Shown here: one piece after another, positions 24,874 through 33,792 of the stretch
Numbering within the stretch: the stretch's first letter is position 1
Layout of the letters: each line of letters opens with the position of its first letter
Assembly (NCBI GenBank): GCA_964562375.1
Contig: CAZLSW010000011.1
Coordinates: 1-59,946, forward strand
Length of the DNA: 59,946 nucleotides
Direction: 5' to 3'
From: JAJPXC01 sp964562375
Lineage (GTDB): Bacteria > Bacteroidota > Bacteroidia > Bacteroidales > Muribaculaceae
Made by a program: the position numbers and the translations under genes
The notes under the pieces: generated by a model
Told to the model about the DNA's origin: nothing
Databases searched by the model: none
Seen by the model: the letters and a program-made list of their open reading frames with translations, nothing else

Positions 24874-25845
24874 ATGGGCAAAATCAAGAAATATAAGAAT
24901 ATAATCGAGAAATTTCTCTCGGGCGAGAGCGGCCAACGCTTCTTCAACTTCGCTTACTCGATCGGCGCCGCCATCGTGATCTGGGGTGCGCTGTTCAAGA
25001 TTCTTCACCTGCCGGGCGGCTCCACTCTGCTTTCAATCGGTATGGGCACCGAGGTGTTGATGTTTATCCTCACGGCCTTCGACCGTCCGCCGAAGGAGTA
25101 CCATTGGGAAGAGGTTTTCCCCGTGCTCCACTCCCAGAACCCTGAGGACCGTCCCGACTTCCAAGGCGGTGGCGGCATCATCATCGGTGGCACCGGCGGT
25201 GGCACGGGTGTTAACGGGAAGCTCCCCCAAGTGTCGGCCGCCGAGGCCAAGCACGCCGTGGGTATTCCCCAGGGTATTGACTTGAGCGAGGACGACACCA
25301 AGAGCCTCTCGGAAAGCATCGCCAAGATGGCCGCGGCCTCCGACCAGCTCGCCCGCATGGCCGAGCTCACCGAGGCTACCCAGCGCTACCTTGACCAAAT
25401 GGGGGCCATCGCCACCGAGATGGACCGCCTGCGCTCCACCACCGAGAGCCTCAACCAGGTGAGCGACGTGCTGCTTCAAAGCTACCGCGCCATCACCGAG
25501 AACTCGGAGAATATCACCCGCTCCTCCACCGGCTACGTCGAGCAGATGCAGGACCTCAACCGCAACATCGGCGGCTTGAACACTATCTACGAGATCCAGC
25601 TCAAGAGCGTGTCGTCGCAGCTCGACTCGATCGACCGCGTCAACCGCGGCATCAAGGATATCCGCGACATGTACGAGAAGAGTGCCTCCCAGAGCCAGCG
25701 CTACTGCGAGGAGACCGAGCGCATGGCGCGCTACATGCAGCAGCTCAACTCGGTATATGAGAAGATGATCACCGCGATGACCATCAACATGTACCGTCCC
25801 GGCGCCATGATGGGCGCCGAGATGCCACAACCGGAGAAGGTTTAA
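24874..25845 (+). CDS. gldL: GldL/PorL type IX secretion motor protein
   Basis: Inner-membrane proton-driven motor subunit that surrounds GldM. Two transmembrane helices near the N-terminus (about 29-46 and 51-67) carry ALFKILHLPGGSTLL and IGMGTEVLMFILTAFDRPPKE; Glu60 corresponds in position to the essential intramembrane glutamate known in PorL/GldL. A Gly-rich stretch (about 97-112) leads into a long cytoplasmic coiled coil (about 145-300). Length 323, a long form. Followed by a repeat-rich 79-bp gap before gldM. Confidence 0.93.
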   Translation: MGKIKKYKNIIEKFLSGESGQRFFNFAYSIGAAIVIWGALFKILHLPGGSTLLSIGMGTEVLMFILTAFDRPPKEYHWEEVFPVLHSQNPEDRPDFQGGGGIIIGGTGGGTGVNGKLPQVSAAEAKHAVGIPQGIDLSEDDTKSLSESIAKMAAASDQLARMAELTEATQRYLDQMGAIATEMDRLRSTTESLNQVSDVLLQSYRAITENSENITRSSTGYVEQMQDLNRNIGGLNTIYEIQLKSVSSQLDSIDRVNRGIKDIRDMYEKSASQSQRYCEETERMARYMQQLNSVYEKMITAMTINMYRPGAMMGAEMPQPEKV

Positions 25846-25903
25846 GGTTTAAAGTTTAAGGTTTAAAGTTAATAGCTAACAATTGTGCATTGTGCATTGT
25901 ACA
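25839..25903. repeat. Two short tandem tracts between gldL and gldM
   Basis: GGTTTAA/GTTTAAAG units run from the gldL stop (25839-25871), and three TTGTGCA/TTGTACA heptamers follow at 25883-25903. They make up nearly the whole gldL-gldM gap inside an operon. Confidence 0.65.
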
Positions 25904-25924
25904 CTAAGCATTAAAATATAATAA

Positions 25925-27490
25925 ATGGGAAGCAACACTACAAGGCTGTCACCACGTCAGAAGATGATCAACCTGATGTACATCGTTCTGACCGCTATGC
26001 TTGCGTTGAACGTGTCGAGCGACGTGCTCGACGGCTTCTCGCAGGTGGATGACGGCTTGAACCGCTCCAATCGCAACGTGGCTCAGCGTAACGACGCGCT
26101 GCTGGCCTCCCTGCAGGCTTTCGCCGATCAGAACCCCGACAAGGGTCTGCCCTGGTACGAGAAGGCCAAGGAGGTGCGTCGCGTCACCGACGAGCTTTAT
26201 CATAGCATCGACTCGCTAAAGGGCGAGATCGTGCGGCAGGCCGACGGCTCCAAGGGTAATGTCAACGACATTCTTAACCGCGAGGACCTCGAGGCCGCGG
26301 CCGTGATCATGCTCAACCCCGGCAATCCCAAGGGTACCCACCTGCGCCATAATATCGACAGTTACCGAGCCTACATCGCCTCGCTGATGACCGACTCGGT
26401 GAAACGCGCGTCGGTGGAACAAGCTCTGTCCACCGCTCCTATCCGCCGCAAGGGTGTTCTGGGAGCCCAATCCTGGGAGGAATCGAAATTCGACAACCAA
26501 CCTGTGGTGGCGGCCATCACCCTGCTCAGCAAATTGCAAAACGACATACGCTACGCCGAGGGCGAGGCCCTGGCAACACTGCTGGCCAACGTTGACGCCG
26601 GCGACGTACGCGTCAACGAGTTGAACGCCTTCGTCATCCCCCAGAGCCGCATGGTGATGCGCGGCAGCAAGTACTCGGCCAACATCGTCCTGGCCGCTGT
26701 CGACACCACCCAACGCCCTATCGTCTACGTCAATGGCAACCGTCTGGCCAACGACCTGGGCATCTACGAGCTGGTAACCGGAGCCACCGGCACCTTCGAC
26801 TATAAAGGTTACCTTGAGGTTCCCCATGGCGACGGCACCGTCACCCGCCACGATTTCGCCTCGAGCTACACCGTTATCGAGCCTACGGCTACCGTGTCGG
26901 CAACGATGATGAACGTGCTGTACGCCGGTATCGACAACCCGATTTCGATCTCCGTGCCCGGCGTAGCCATGAACAATGTGTCGGCCACGATGACCAACGG
27001 CAGCCTCACGCGCAACGGCGACCACTGGGTGGCCCATCCCTCCAAGGTGGGCGCCGAGGCCGTGATCACCGTCACCGCCAACATGGACGGCCGTCAGCAA
27101 ACGGTAGCAACCACCGCATTCCGCGTGCGTAAACTGCCCGATCCCACCCCTTATCTTCCCTACAAGGACGACAAGGGCAACATCGACCGTTACAAGGGAG
27201 GCAAACCCATCTCCAAGACCCTGCTGATGGCCACCCCGGGCATCGAGGCCGCTATCGACGACGACCTGCTGAACATCAAGTTCAAGGTGCTGTCGTTCGA
27301 GACCGTGTTCTTCGACTCCATGGGCAACGCCATCCCCGAGGTGTCGAACGGCGACCAGTTCTCCCAGCGTCAAAAGGACTCGTTCCGTCGCCTCTCGCGC
27401 GGCAAGCGTTTCTACATCTCCCGCGTGAAAGCCGTGGGCCCCGATGGTATCACCCGCGACCTGGCCCCTCTTGAAGTTATCGTCAACTAA
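25925..27490 (+). CDS. gldM: GldM/PorM type IX secretion motor shaft protein
   Basis: Inner-membrane-anchored periplasmic shaft that transmits motor rotation to the GldK/GldN ring. After a short cytoplasmic N-terminus (SPRQKMINLMYIV), one transmembrane helix lies at about 15-33 and is followed by a helical first periplasmic domain and several Ig-like domains. Recognisable segments are NLMYIVLTAMLALNVSSDVLDGF and, near the C-terminus, VLSFETVFFDSMGN and RGKRFYISRVKAVGPDG. Length 521 is normal. Confidence 0.95.
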   Translation: MGSNTTRLSPRQKMINLMYIVLTAMLALNVSSDVLDGFSQVDDGLNRSNRNVAQRNDALLASLQAFADQNPDKGLPWYEKAKEVRRVTDELYHSIDSLKGEIVRQADGSKGNVNDILNREDLEAAAVIMLNPGNPKGTHLRHNIDSYRAYIASLMTDSVKRASVEQALSTAPIRRKGVLGAQSWEESKFDNQPVVAAITLLSKLQNDIRYAEGEALATLLANVDAGDVRVNELNAFVIPQSRMVMRGSKYSANIVLAAVDTTQRPIVYVNGNRLANDLGIYELVTGATGTFDYKGYLEVPHGDGTVTRHDFASSYTVIEPTATVSATMMNVLYAGIDNPISISVPGVAMNNVSATMTNGSLTRNGDHWVAHPSKVGAEAVITVTANMDGRQQTVATTAFRVRKLPDPTPYLPYKDDKGNIDRYKGGKPISKTLLMATPGIEAAIDDDLLNIKFKVLSFETVFFDSMGNAIPEVSNGDQFSQRQKDSFRRLSRGKRFYISRVKAVGPDGITRDLAPLEVIVN

Positions 27491-27511
27491 TCCACGACAA
27501 TATACCCAGCT

Positions 27512-28648
27512 ATGAAAGCTATCGCAAAATACATCCTGGCCGCACTGGCCATCACATCCCTGACGGCGGCTCCCGAGGCTGCGGCACAGACCGACGGCTC
27601 ACAGTCGTCCTCGGTGTCGCGCCGCTCAGGCAGCGACCGCCGCTCCAAGGACAAGGACAAATCGGGCAACCCCGAGATCACCCAGCGCATGGAATCGTTC
27701 TACGAGGACACCCCCACTTCGGAGGCCGACCTCCAATGGATGCGCGTGATCTACCGTCAACTCGACCTTAATGACGACCAGAACGCACCGCTCTACTTCC
27801 CCGAAGAGCCCATCGAGGGACAGGAGAATCTGTTCCGCATCATCATGCGCCTGCTGGCCAACAACCAGGTACCCGCCTACGAGTACCTCGACGGCCGCGA
27901 GATCTTCACCCCCGAGTACCAGATCAAGGTGCGCGACATGCTCGACCGTTTCCACGTGCTGTACACCCCGGCCAAAGGCTCCACCGAGAAGAACCCCAAA
28001 TTCGTCATCGAGGAGGCCGACGTGCCCGCCAACGAGGTGCTGAGCTACTACGTGCTGGAGCGCTGGGAATTTGACTCGCGCACCAATCGCATGAAGACCC
28101 GCGTCGAGGCCATCTGCCCCGTGCTCCACCGCTCTGGCGACTTCGGCGGCGAGGCGGTGAAGTATCCTATGTTCTGGATCAAGATGGATGCCCTGCGCCC
28201 CTACCTGGCCCAACAATACATCTTCACCTCCGACGACAACAACCTCGCCACGGCCACCTACGACGACTACTTCGCGATGAATATGTACAAGGGTGACATC
28301 TACAAGACCCGCAACCTAAAGAACAAGTCGATGATGCAGCTCTATCCCGACCCTGACGACCTCAAGCGCGCCCAGGACTCGATCCAGAACCGTCTTGACT
28401 CGTTCGAGAAGAAGCTGTGGGTACCCGACCGCGAGGAGATCATCGCCGCTCGCGAGGCCCGCGAGGCGGCTGCCGCCGGCGATACCCTGACCATTGCCTC
28501 GCGTGACGACGCCGCGGCCGAAAAGACCGTCAAGAACACCCGCTCATCCCGCGCCAAGAAGAAATCCACGCCCAAGAAGAGCACCGTGAAGGAATCCAAA
28601 GCCTCCACCTCCTCCAGCGCCGTAAGATCGGTAAGGCGCCGCAAATAA
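27512..28648 (+). CDS. gldN: GldN/PorN type IX secretion ring protein
   Basis: Periplasmic ring partner of GldK. Signal peptide to about residue 26 (APEAAAQ). The core has IYRQLDLNDDQNAPLYFPEE, FRIIMRLLANNQVPAYEYLDG, and YVLERWEFDSRTNRMKTRVE. It continues past the family core into a low-complexity tail (about 310-378) rich in Lys, Arg, Ser, Ala and Thr that ends RSVRRRK; this tail looks like a lineage-specific extension. Last gene of the operon, followed by an octamer repeat tract. Confidence 0.94.
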   Translation: MKAIAKYILAALAITSLTAAPEAAAQTDGSQSSSVSRRSGSDRRSKDKDKSGNPEITQRMESFYEDTPTSEADLQWMRVIYRQLDLNDDQNAPLYFPEEPIEGQENLFRIIMRLLANNQVPAYEYLDGREIFTPEYQIKVRDMLDRFHVLYTPAKGSTEKNPKFVIEEADVPANEVLSYYVLERWEFDSRTNRMKTRVEAICPVLHRSGDFGGEAVKYPMFWIKMDALRPYLAQQYIFTSDDNNLATATYDDYFAMNMYKGDIYKTRNLKNKSMMQLYPDPDDLKRAQDSIQNRLDSFEKKLWVPDREEIIAAREAREAAAAGDTLTIASRDDAAAEKTVKNTRSSRAKKKSTPKKSTVKESKASTSSSAVRSVRRRK

Positions 28649-28660
28649 CATTCCCTATAA

Positions 28661-28708
28661 CGCTATAACGCTATAACGCTATAACGGTATAACGGTATAA
28701 CGATATAA
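28661..28708. repeat. CG-anchored octamer tandem repeat after gldN
   Basis: Six 8-bp units in register: three CGCTATAA, two CGGTATAA and one CGATATAA, starting 13 bases after the gldN stop. Confidence 0.85.
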
Positions 28709-28762
28709 CGATAGGGGGGATATCGGTAAAAGGTTATAGGAATGGCGTAAAATTACGGCAGT

Positions 28763-29752
28763 CTAAATCTCGGGCTTGAAGAAGCCTCGCTGGCCCATGC
28801 GGCTTAAAGCCAGCGCCGGCATCCCCATCGTGGTGCGCCAATTTATCTCCACGCAAGGATGAATTGCCTGGGTGCCGTCCTTCCAGCGATGCACCATCAT
28901 ATCGACACCAATAATGCCCCTATAATCGGCCCGAATCGCCTCCAAAGCTTTTCGGGCCGCCTCTTTTACCCATTCCAGCTCATGTCGGGTGACCTGCGCG
29001 GCAATCTCCCCCTCCAGCTCCTCGATGGGAGCAATTTTACCGCCGCGATACACCCCTCCCTCAGTCACGAAGAGCGACGGGCCGAGGTACTCCACCCCCT
29101 CATCGGTCGAGCGGTAGAGCAAAGCGAAATCCATTACCTTGTCCAATCGCGCCTCCACCATCACCGAGCCTTGCCTGTGGATCATCCCTTCAGCCTTGCG
29201 TTGAAGCTCCTCCCACGACATCTTGGTGGAATCTAATATGCCCCTACCCGCCGTCGACCACGGCGCCTTCACTATCTTTGGCGCCGGGGTAAATTGAAGC
29301 CAACCTTTTTCCTCACGCGGCAAGAGAGGTAAAGGACGGTTTTCGAACCACTCCTCAGTAGACCCCAATCGGTAAATGTATCGCAAAAAAGGCTCGGTCG
29401 TGCGCCGATGGCTTAGCATGCGCCATTTGTAAAGCTGGCCATCATCGGGCAGTATCTCCTCGGGGGCGCCCATACGCCGCAACTGTTTCCGCGCCGCAAG
29501 CGACCACCCCCATGGCTCGCAACGGTCGATACCGTTCCACGACCCATCCCATTGTCGCCCCTTCAGCGGCAAGTCGGCAACCCAATCGGGCAACTCACCC
29601 TCGAACGCCACCACGTCGCCCTCCTGGGCCCACAGCATGGGCAACCACGCCATCTTGCGCGCAAGCTCTTGCCCGGCCTTCGGAGGCGTGTAATTGACCC
29701 CTCCGAAAGCCAGCGCCAAATCATTCCACGGATTAAACCAATGCAGACTCAA
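28763..29752 (-). CDS. Conserved hypothetical protein, ATP-grasp-like
   Basis: Cytoplasmic 329-residue protein with no signal peptide. The N-terminus, HWFNPWNDLALAFG, resembles a conserved Bacteroidota hypothetical family with FNPENDLALA. The C-terminal half looks like an ATP-grasp fold: KIVKAPWSTAGRGI (phosphate-binding-like loop), GSVMVEARLDKVMDF, and IIGVDMMVHR followed by HPCVEINWRTTMG, where Asp/Glu/Asn could bind Mg-ATP. That would suggest a carboxylate-amine ligase, but the substrate is unknown. It converges on gldN with the octamer tract between. The downstream GNAT gene on the same strand is separated by only four bases. Confidence 0.65.
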   Translation of the reverse strand: MSLHWFNPWNDLALAFGGVNYTPPKAGQELARKMAWLPMLWAQEGDVVAFEGELPDWVADLPLKGRQWDGSWNGIDRCEPWGWSLAARKQLRRMGAPEEILPDDGQLYKWRMLSHRRTTEPFLRYIYRLGSTEEWFENRPLPLLPREEKGWLQFTPAPKIVKAPWSTAGRGILDSTKMSWEELQRKAEGMIHRQGSVMVEARLDKVMDFALLYRSTDEGVEYLGPSLFVTEGGVYRGGKIAPIEELEGEIAAQVTRHELEWVKEAARKALEAIRADYRGIIGVDMMVHRWKDGTQAIHPCVEINWRTTMGMPALALSRMGQRGFFKPEI

Positions 29753-29756
29753 TTCA

Positions 29757-30347
29757 TTAAAATCCCTCTAAGTTAATTAGATCGTAAAACATTAGTCGTG
29801 TTGGCAGGTTTTTCTTAGTCTTATAAGCCTCCATCTCTTGTAATTCGGATGAAAATACTAGCCTAAAGCCATTGGCCTCATAAAAAGATAACGGGATAGA
29901 AGCGTTATATGCATCAACAATCAGGAACCGGCATGCTGCCCTACTTTTGGAATCAATCGCCATCTGTTTTATTAAATTCATGGCATCTGTACCTATATGC
30001 TGGTGTTTATAATTATGATTGATTCCGAATCGACCTATCAATATCCCTGGATATCTTCGCATGCGCTTCTCCCACGGAATAGATTCATTCACTTTTTTCT
30101 TACGGCTGCCTGGTAATAGATCTACACGTATGCTGTCATTAGATAAAGTAAAGGCACAAATGATTTCCTCGGGGGACTCGTCTAAATTAAAGAAATAAGT
30201 TTTACCCAAAAGCTGTTTCCCGTATAGCTCGGCATCTTTGGCAAAAAACTCATCCAAGTCTTCATTCCCACAACTAAATCCCTTAAGGGCTCCCGCGTTT
30301 TCGGCATTGAGCACTCTTAAGGTGCAATTCTCCAATAGGAAGCTCAT
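29757..30347 (-). CDS. GNAT-family acetyltransferase, probable toxin of a TA pair
   Basis: A 196-residue N-acetyltransferase. The acetyl-CoA loop region reads GRFGINHNYKHQHIG (Gln/Arg-x-x-Gly-like), followed by a helix and CRFLIVDAYNASIPLSFYEANGF, the usual beta5/alpha4 ending. The opening CGNEDLDEFF is typical of TacT/AtaT-type toxins that acetylate charged tRNA. Immediately upstream (12 bp gap) is a 50-residue protein with antitoxin character. Base composition is clearly more AT-rich than neighbouring genes, suggesting recent acquisition. A stand-alone housekeeping GNAT is the alternative. Confidence 0.8.
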   Translation of the reverse strand: MSFLLENCTLRVLNAENAGALKGFSCGNEDLDEFFAKDAELYGKQLLGKTYFFNLDESPEEIICAFTLSNDSIRVDLLPGSRKKKVNESIPWEKRMRRYPGILIGRFGINHNYKHQHIGTDAMNLIKQMAIDSKSRAACRFLIVDAYNASIPLSFYEANGFRLVFSSELQEMEAYKTKKNLPTRLMFYDLINLEGF

Positions 30348-30359
30348 TTGAGAGGAACC

Positions 30360-30512
30360 TTACAAATTGGCTTTTTTAAGGATAGCTCTTCCTTGATTGA
30401 TCTCCTTTGAAAAATCAATCTTGGACGCTTTCTCAGCATTTTCAGCGATTTTCAAAAATCGCTCAGCTGCTTCACCATGCAAAGTAGGTACTGATCTTAT
30501 TGCGAGTGCCAT
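30360..30512 (-). CDS. Small putative antitoxin, partner of the GNAT protein
   Basis: A 50-residue protein starting MALAIRSVPTLHGEAAERF and ending RAILKKANL. It begins with a short beta-strand-like segment followed by a charged helical stretch with many Ala, Glu and Lys, consistent with a small antitoxin. Its start codon is preceded by a full Bacteroidota promoter, and its stop lies 12 bp before the GNAT start, the antitoxin-first order of type II systems. AT-rich like its partner. Whether it binds DNA cannot be told from the sequence. Confidence 0.65.
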   Translation of the reverse strand: MALAIRSVPTLHGEAAERFLKIAENAEKASKIDFSKEINQGRAILKKANL

Positions 30513-30527
30513 AATTCTTATTTTTTG

Positions 30528-30559
30528 CAAATGTAGTAAATCTCTTATTGTTAAACAAA
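30528..30559 (-). promoter_or_regulatory. Promoter of the toxin-antitoxin pair
   Basis: On the minus strand: TTTG (30556-30559), a 20-bp spacer and TACATTTG (30528-30535), a full match to the Bacteroidota consensus. The antitoxin ATG lies 15 bases further on. Confidence 0.65.
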
Positions 30560-30641
30560 TAATTTGTCATTTTTCAAGGGAAATTTGTGCTAAGATATTT
30601 TAAAGTGGAGGGCAGAATGTCGTGGTTACGGAAATTTGGTG

Positions 30642-30649
30642 TAACTTTG
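30642..30649 (+). promoter_or_regulatory. -7 box TAACTTTG for nrnA
   Basis: TAACTTTG matches TAnnTTTG and ends seven bases before the nrnA ATG at 30657, implying a leader of only a few bases or none. Confidence 0.45.
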
Positions 30650-30656
30650 CGGGATA

Positions 30657-31733
30657 ATGGAACCCGCAACCCCCATATTGCTCGAGCCGCAGAAGCTCGA
30701 GGCCCTGCGCAAGCTCATTGACGGCTCGCGCAAAATCGTCATCACTTGCCACCTGACTCCCGACGGCGACGCTATCGGCTCGTCGCTCGGATTGTGGCAT
30801 GTGCTCAAGGCCCTGCGCAAAAGCGTGCGAGTGGTCACTCCCGACATGCCCCCCAAAAACCTCGCCGACCTCCCCGGCGCCTCTGAGATATTAGTATACT
30901 CCCGCAACGAGCCGATGGTAAAGCAGACTATCGAGCGCGCCGAGCTGATTATCTGCCTTGATTTCAACTCGCTGAAGCGCATCGACCGCGTAGGCCCCAT
31001 CGTCGAGGCGTCAACCGCCCCCAAGGTGTTGATCGACCACCATCTCGACCCCGAGCATTTCGCCGACGTGGAGATCTCCAAGCCAGCAAGCTCGTCGACC
31101 TGCTTCCTGCTGTACAAGGTGCTGCGCGAGATGGGCTACGGCAACAAGGTGGGAAAGGAGGCCGCCGAGTGTATCTACGCCGGCATGATGACCGACACGG
31201 GCAATTTCACCTACAACTCCAACGACCCTGAGCTTTACGTGGCCATCGCGTGGTTGCTTCGGCGGGGATTCGACAAGGATAAGCTATATCAGCGCATCTG
31301 CAACACCAATTCCGAGAGCCGCTTGCGCCTCAACGGCTACGCCGTCAACGACAAGATGCGCGTATTCGGCGAACACCGATGCGCCCTGATTACCCTCGAC
31401 CGCGAGGAGCTCAATCGCTACCGTTACGAGCGTGGCGACACCGAGAGCCTGGTGAACGTGCCATTGAGCATCCCGGGAATGGTATACAGCGTGTTCCTGC
31501 GCGAGGAGGCCAACTACGTGAAGGTGTCCACCCGCAGCCGTGGCGAGTTCCCGGTCAACCTCATGTGCGAGCAATTCTTCAACGGGGGTGGCCACAAAAA
31601 CGCCGCTGGCGGAGAGTTCTACGGCACAATGGACCAATGCATCGCGCGCCTCGAGGAGGCTATGCCTCTTTTCGACCAATACTTACCACATAACGATAAA
31701 GACGACCACCCACAAGATGAAAAAGTTGAATAA
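30657..31733 (+). CDS. nrnA: DHH-family oligoribonuclease/PAP phosphatase
   Basis: Cytoplasmic phosphoesterase of the NrnA type, degrading di- to tetra-nucleotides and hydrolysing 3'-phosphoadenosine 5'-phosphate. Metal motifs: ITCHLTPDGDAIGSS (His and DxD), CLDFNS and the eponymous IDHHLDP; the DHHA1 substrate domain carries FFNGGGHKNAAGGEF. Length (358) is slightly above the usual 310-340, with an acidic/His C-terminal tail. The downstream lipoprotein gene starts inside its last codons. Confidence 0.9.
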   Translation: MEPATPILLEPQKLEALRKLIDGSRKIVITCHLTPDGDAIGSSLGLWHVLKALRKSVRVVTPDMPPKNLADLPGASEILVYSRNEPMVKQTIERAELIICLDFNSLKRIDRVGPIVEASTAPKVLIDHHLDPEHFADVEISKPASSSTCFLLYKVLREMGYGNKVGKEAAECIYAGMMTDTGNFTYNSNDPELYVAIAWLLRRGFDKDKLYQRICNTNSESRLRLNGYAVNDKMRVFGEHRCALITLDREELNRYRYERGDTESLVNVPLSIPGMVYSVFLREEANYVKVSTRSRGEFPVNLMCEQFFNGGGHKNAAGGEFYGTMDQCIARLEEAMPLFDQYLPHNDKDDHPQDEKVE

Positions 31734-32307
31734 ACTGCTCTTTCTCTCCCTGATTGCCTCTCCCGTTGCCATGGGGCTCATCTCCTGTGACGACAACGAG
31801 AGCTACGCCGAGCTCCTCACCGACGAGACCCACGCCGTGAACGCTTGGCTGGCCAACTATCGCGTCAACAACACCATCCCGGCCGATTCGGTGTTCATCA
31901 CCGTCGACGAGGCGGGGGAGGACGCCCCCTACTTCCGTATGGACGAGGACGGCATGGTGTACATGCAAGTGGTAAGCGCCGGCGACCGCACGGACATGGC
32001 CACCTCCGACGAGTTGATCTACTTCCGTTTCGAGCGCGCCAACCTCCTTTACTGGCAGAAATACGACACCTTGGCGTGGGAAGGCAACGCCAACGACTTC
32101 GACTACACCTCCACGTCGTTCCGTTACGGCAACTACACTTTGCCGTCGTCCTCGCAATGGGGCTCCGGCATTCAGCTGCCATTGGCCTATCTGGGCATCG
32201 ACTGCGTGGTAAACATGGTGATCAAGAGCCAATACGGCTTCTCCAGCGAGATCGCCAACGTGATCCCCTACGTCTACAAGGTCCGCTACTTCCGCTCAGC
32301 GGTATAA
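31717..32307 (+). CDS. DUF4827 family lipoprotein
   Basis: Exported lipoprotein of 196 residues. The leader MKKLNKLLFLSLIASPVAMG ends in the lipobox LISC, followed by Asp-Asp. The body, with YAELLTDETHAVNAWLANY, MVYMQVVSAGDRT and a C-terminal IPYVYKVRYFRS, fits the Bacteroidales DUF4827 family, which resembles FKBP-type folds; no peptidyl-prolyl isomerase activity can be claimed. The start at 31717 lies 17 bp inside nrnA in another frame, indicating translational coupling. A repeat tract follows the stop. Confidence 0.8.
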   Translation: MKKLNKLLFLSLIASPVAMGLISCDDNESYAELLTDETHAVNAWLANYRVNNTIPADSVFITVDEAGEDAPYFRMDEDGMVYMQVVSAGDRTDMATSDELIYFRFERANLLYWQKYDTLAWEGNANDFDYTSTSFRYGNYTLPSSSQWGSGIQLPLAYLGIDCVVNMVIKSQYGFSSEIANVIPYVYKVRYFRSAV

Positions 32308-32309
32308 TG

Positions 32310-32359
32310 CTTTAAAGCTTTAAAGCTTTAAATCTTTAAACTGAAAACTGAAAACTAAC
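32310..32359. repeat. CTTTAAAG octamers followed by TGAAAAC heptamers
   Basis: Four octamers (CTTTAAAG twice, CTTTAAAT, CTTTAAAC) fill most of the gap before glmM, then two TGAAAAC heptamers. CTTTAAAG is itself a palindrome. Confidence 0.75.
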
Positions 32360-32373
32360 AATTCCATCCCATT

Positions 32374-33762
32374 ATGTCACTCATTAAGTCAATATCAGGA
32401 ATTAGAGGCACAATCGGCGGGATCCCCGGCGAGGGGCTCAGCCCTCTCGATCTGGTGAAATTCACCGCTGCTTACGCCACATTTATCCGTAAAAACACTA
32501 CCCGCACCTCCAACACCATCGTCGTGGGACGCGACGCCCGCCTCTCGGGCAAAATGGTGTCCGATGTCGTGATCGGCACCTTATGCGGCATGGGGTTCGA
32601 TGTCGTGAACATCGGCCTGGCCTCCACCCCCACCACCGAGTTGGCCGTCACTTGGGAGAACGCCTGCGGAGGCATAATCCTTACCGCCAGTCACAACCCC
32701 AAGCAATGGAACGCCCTGAAGCTCCTGAACGAGCGCGGTGAATTCCTCAACGACGCCGAGGGCAAGGAGGTGCTACGCATCGCCGCCGCTGATGAATACA
32801 CCTTCGCCGAGGTCGACGACCTGGGCCATGAATATACCAACACCACCTGCAACCGCCGTCACATCGACTCGGTTTTGGCTCTCGACTTGGTAGATGTCGA
32901 CGCCATCCGCAAGGCTGGTTTCACAGTCGCCGTGGACGCTGTCAACTCGGTTGGTGGAATCGTTATCCCCCAGCTGCTCAAGGCTTTGGGCGTGAAAGAG
33001 GTGATCGAGCTCAACTGCGAGGCTACCGGTAAATTCGCCCACACTCCCGAGCCAATACCCGAAAATCTCACCCAAATCGCCGACCTCATGCGCGAGGGCC
33101 GCGCCGACGTGGGCTTCGTTGTCGACCCCGACGTCGACCGCCTGGCCATCGTCATGGAGAACGGCGAGATGTTTGTCGAGGAGTACACCCTTGTTGCAGT
33201 GGCCGACTATGTGCTGAGCCAGACCCCCGGCTCCACCGTGTCCAACCTCTCCTCCTCCCGCGCCCTGCGTGACGTCACCGAGCGCCACGGTTGCCAGTAC
33301 AACGCCTCGGCTGTAGGCGAGGTCAACGTTACCACATTGATGAAGGCCACGGGTGCCGTCATCGGCGGCGAGGGTAACGGCGGAGTAATCTACCCCGCAA
33401 GCCACTATGGCCGCGACGCCCTTGTGGGTGTGGCCCTGTTCCTCACCCTCCTGGCCAAGAAGGGCAAAAAGGTGAGCGAGCTCAAAAAAGAGTACCCCGC
33501 CTACGCCATCGCCAAAAACAAGATTGAACTCACCCCCGAGATCAACGTCGACAAGATCCTCGCCGCCGTCAAGGAGAAATTCGCCGGCGAGAAAATCACC
33601 GATATCGACGGTGTGAAGATCGACTTCCCCGACTGCTGGGTGCACCTGCGCAAGAGCAACACCGAGCCGATCATCCGCATCTACTCGGAGGCCGCCACGA
33701 TGGAGCAGGCCGACGAGCTCGCAGCCAAAATCAAGGCCGTGATCGCCGACCTCGCCAAGTAA
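32374..33762 (+). CDS. glmM: Phosphoglucosamine mutase-type phosphohexomutase
   Basis: Interconverts glucosamine-6-phosphate and glucosamine-1-phosphate on the way to UDP-GlcNAc, though the family also includes phosphomannomutases. The 462-residue protein has phospho-serine Ser106 in TASHNPKQWNALK, the metal loop DPDVDR (Asp251, 253, 255), the sugar loop GEGNGGVIYP and the phosphate-binding RKSNTEPIIRIYSE. The GEGNGG and SNTEP motifs favour GlmM, but substrate choice is inferred. Its product enters peptidoglycan precursor synthesis, relevant to the salvage genes downstream. Confidence 0.88.
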   Translation: MSLIKSISGIRGTIGGIPGEGLSPLDLVKFTAAYATFIRKNTTRTSNTIVVGRDARLSGKMVSDVVIGTLCGMGFDVVNIGLASTPTTELAVTWENACGGIILTASHNPKQWNALKLLNERGEFLNDAEGKEVLRIAAADEYTFAEVDDLGHEYTNTTCNRRHIDSVLALDLVDVDAIRKAGFTVAVDAVNSVGGIVIPQLLKALGVKEVIELNCEATGKFAHTPEPIPENLTQIADLMREGRADVGFVVDPDVDRLAIVMENGEMFVEEYTLVAVADYVLSQTPGSTVSNLSSSRALRDVTERHGCQYNASAVGEVNVTTLMKATGAVIGGEGNGGVIYPASHYGRDALVGVALFLTLLAKKGKKVSELKKEYPAYAIAKNKIELTPEINVDKILAAVKEKFAGEKITDIDGVKIDFPDCWVHLRKSNTEPIIRIYSEAATMEQADELAAKIKAVIADLAK

Positions 33763-33792
33763 AGGCGACCTTAACCTCTCTGATTCACCCCC

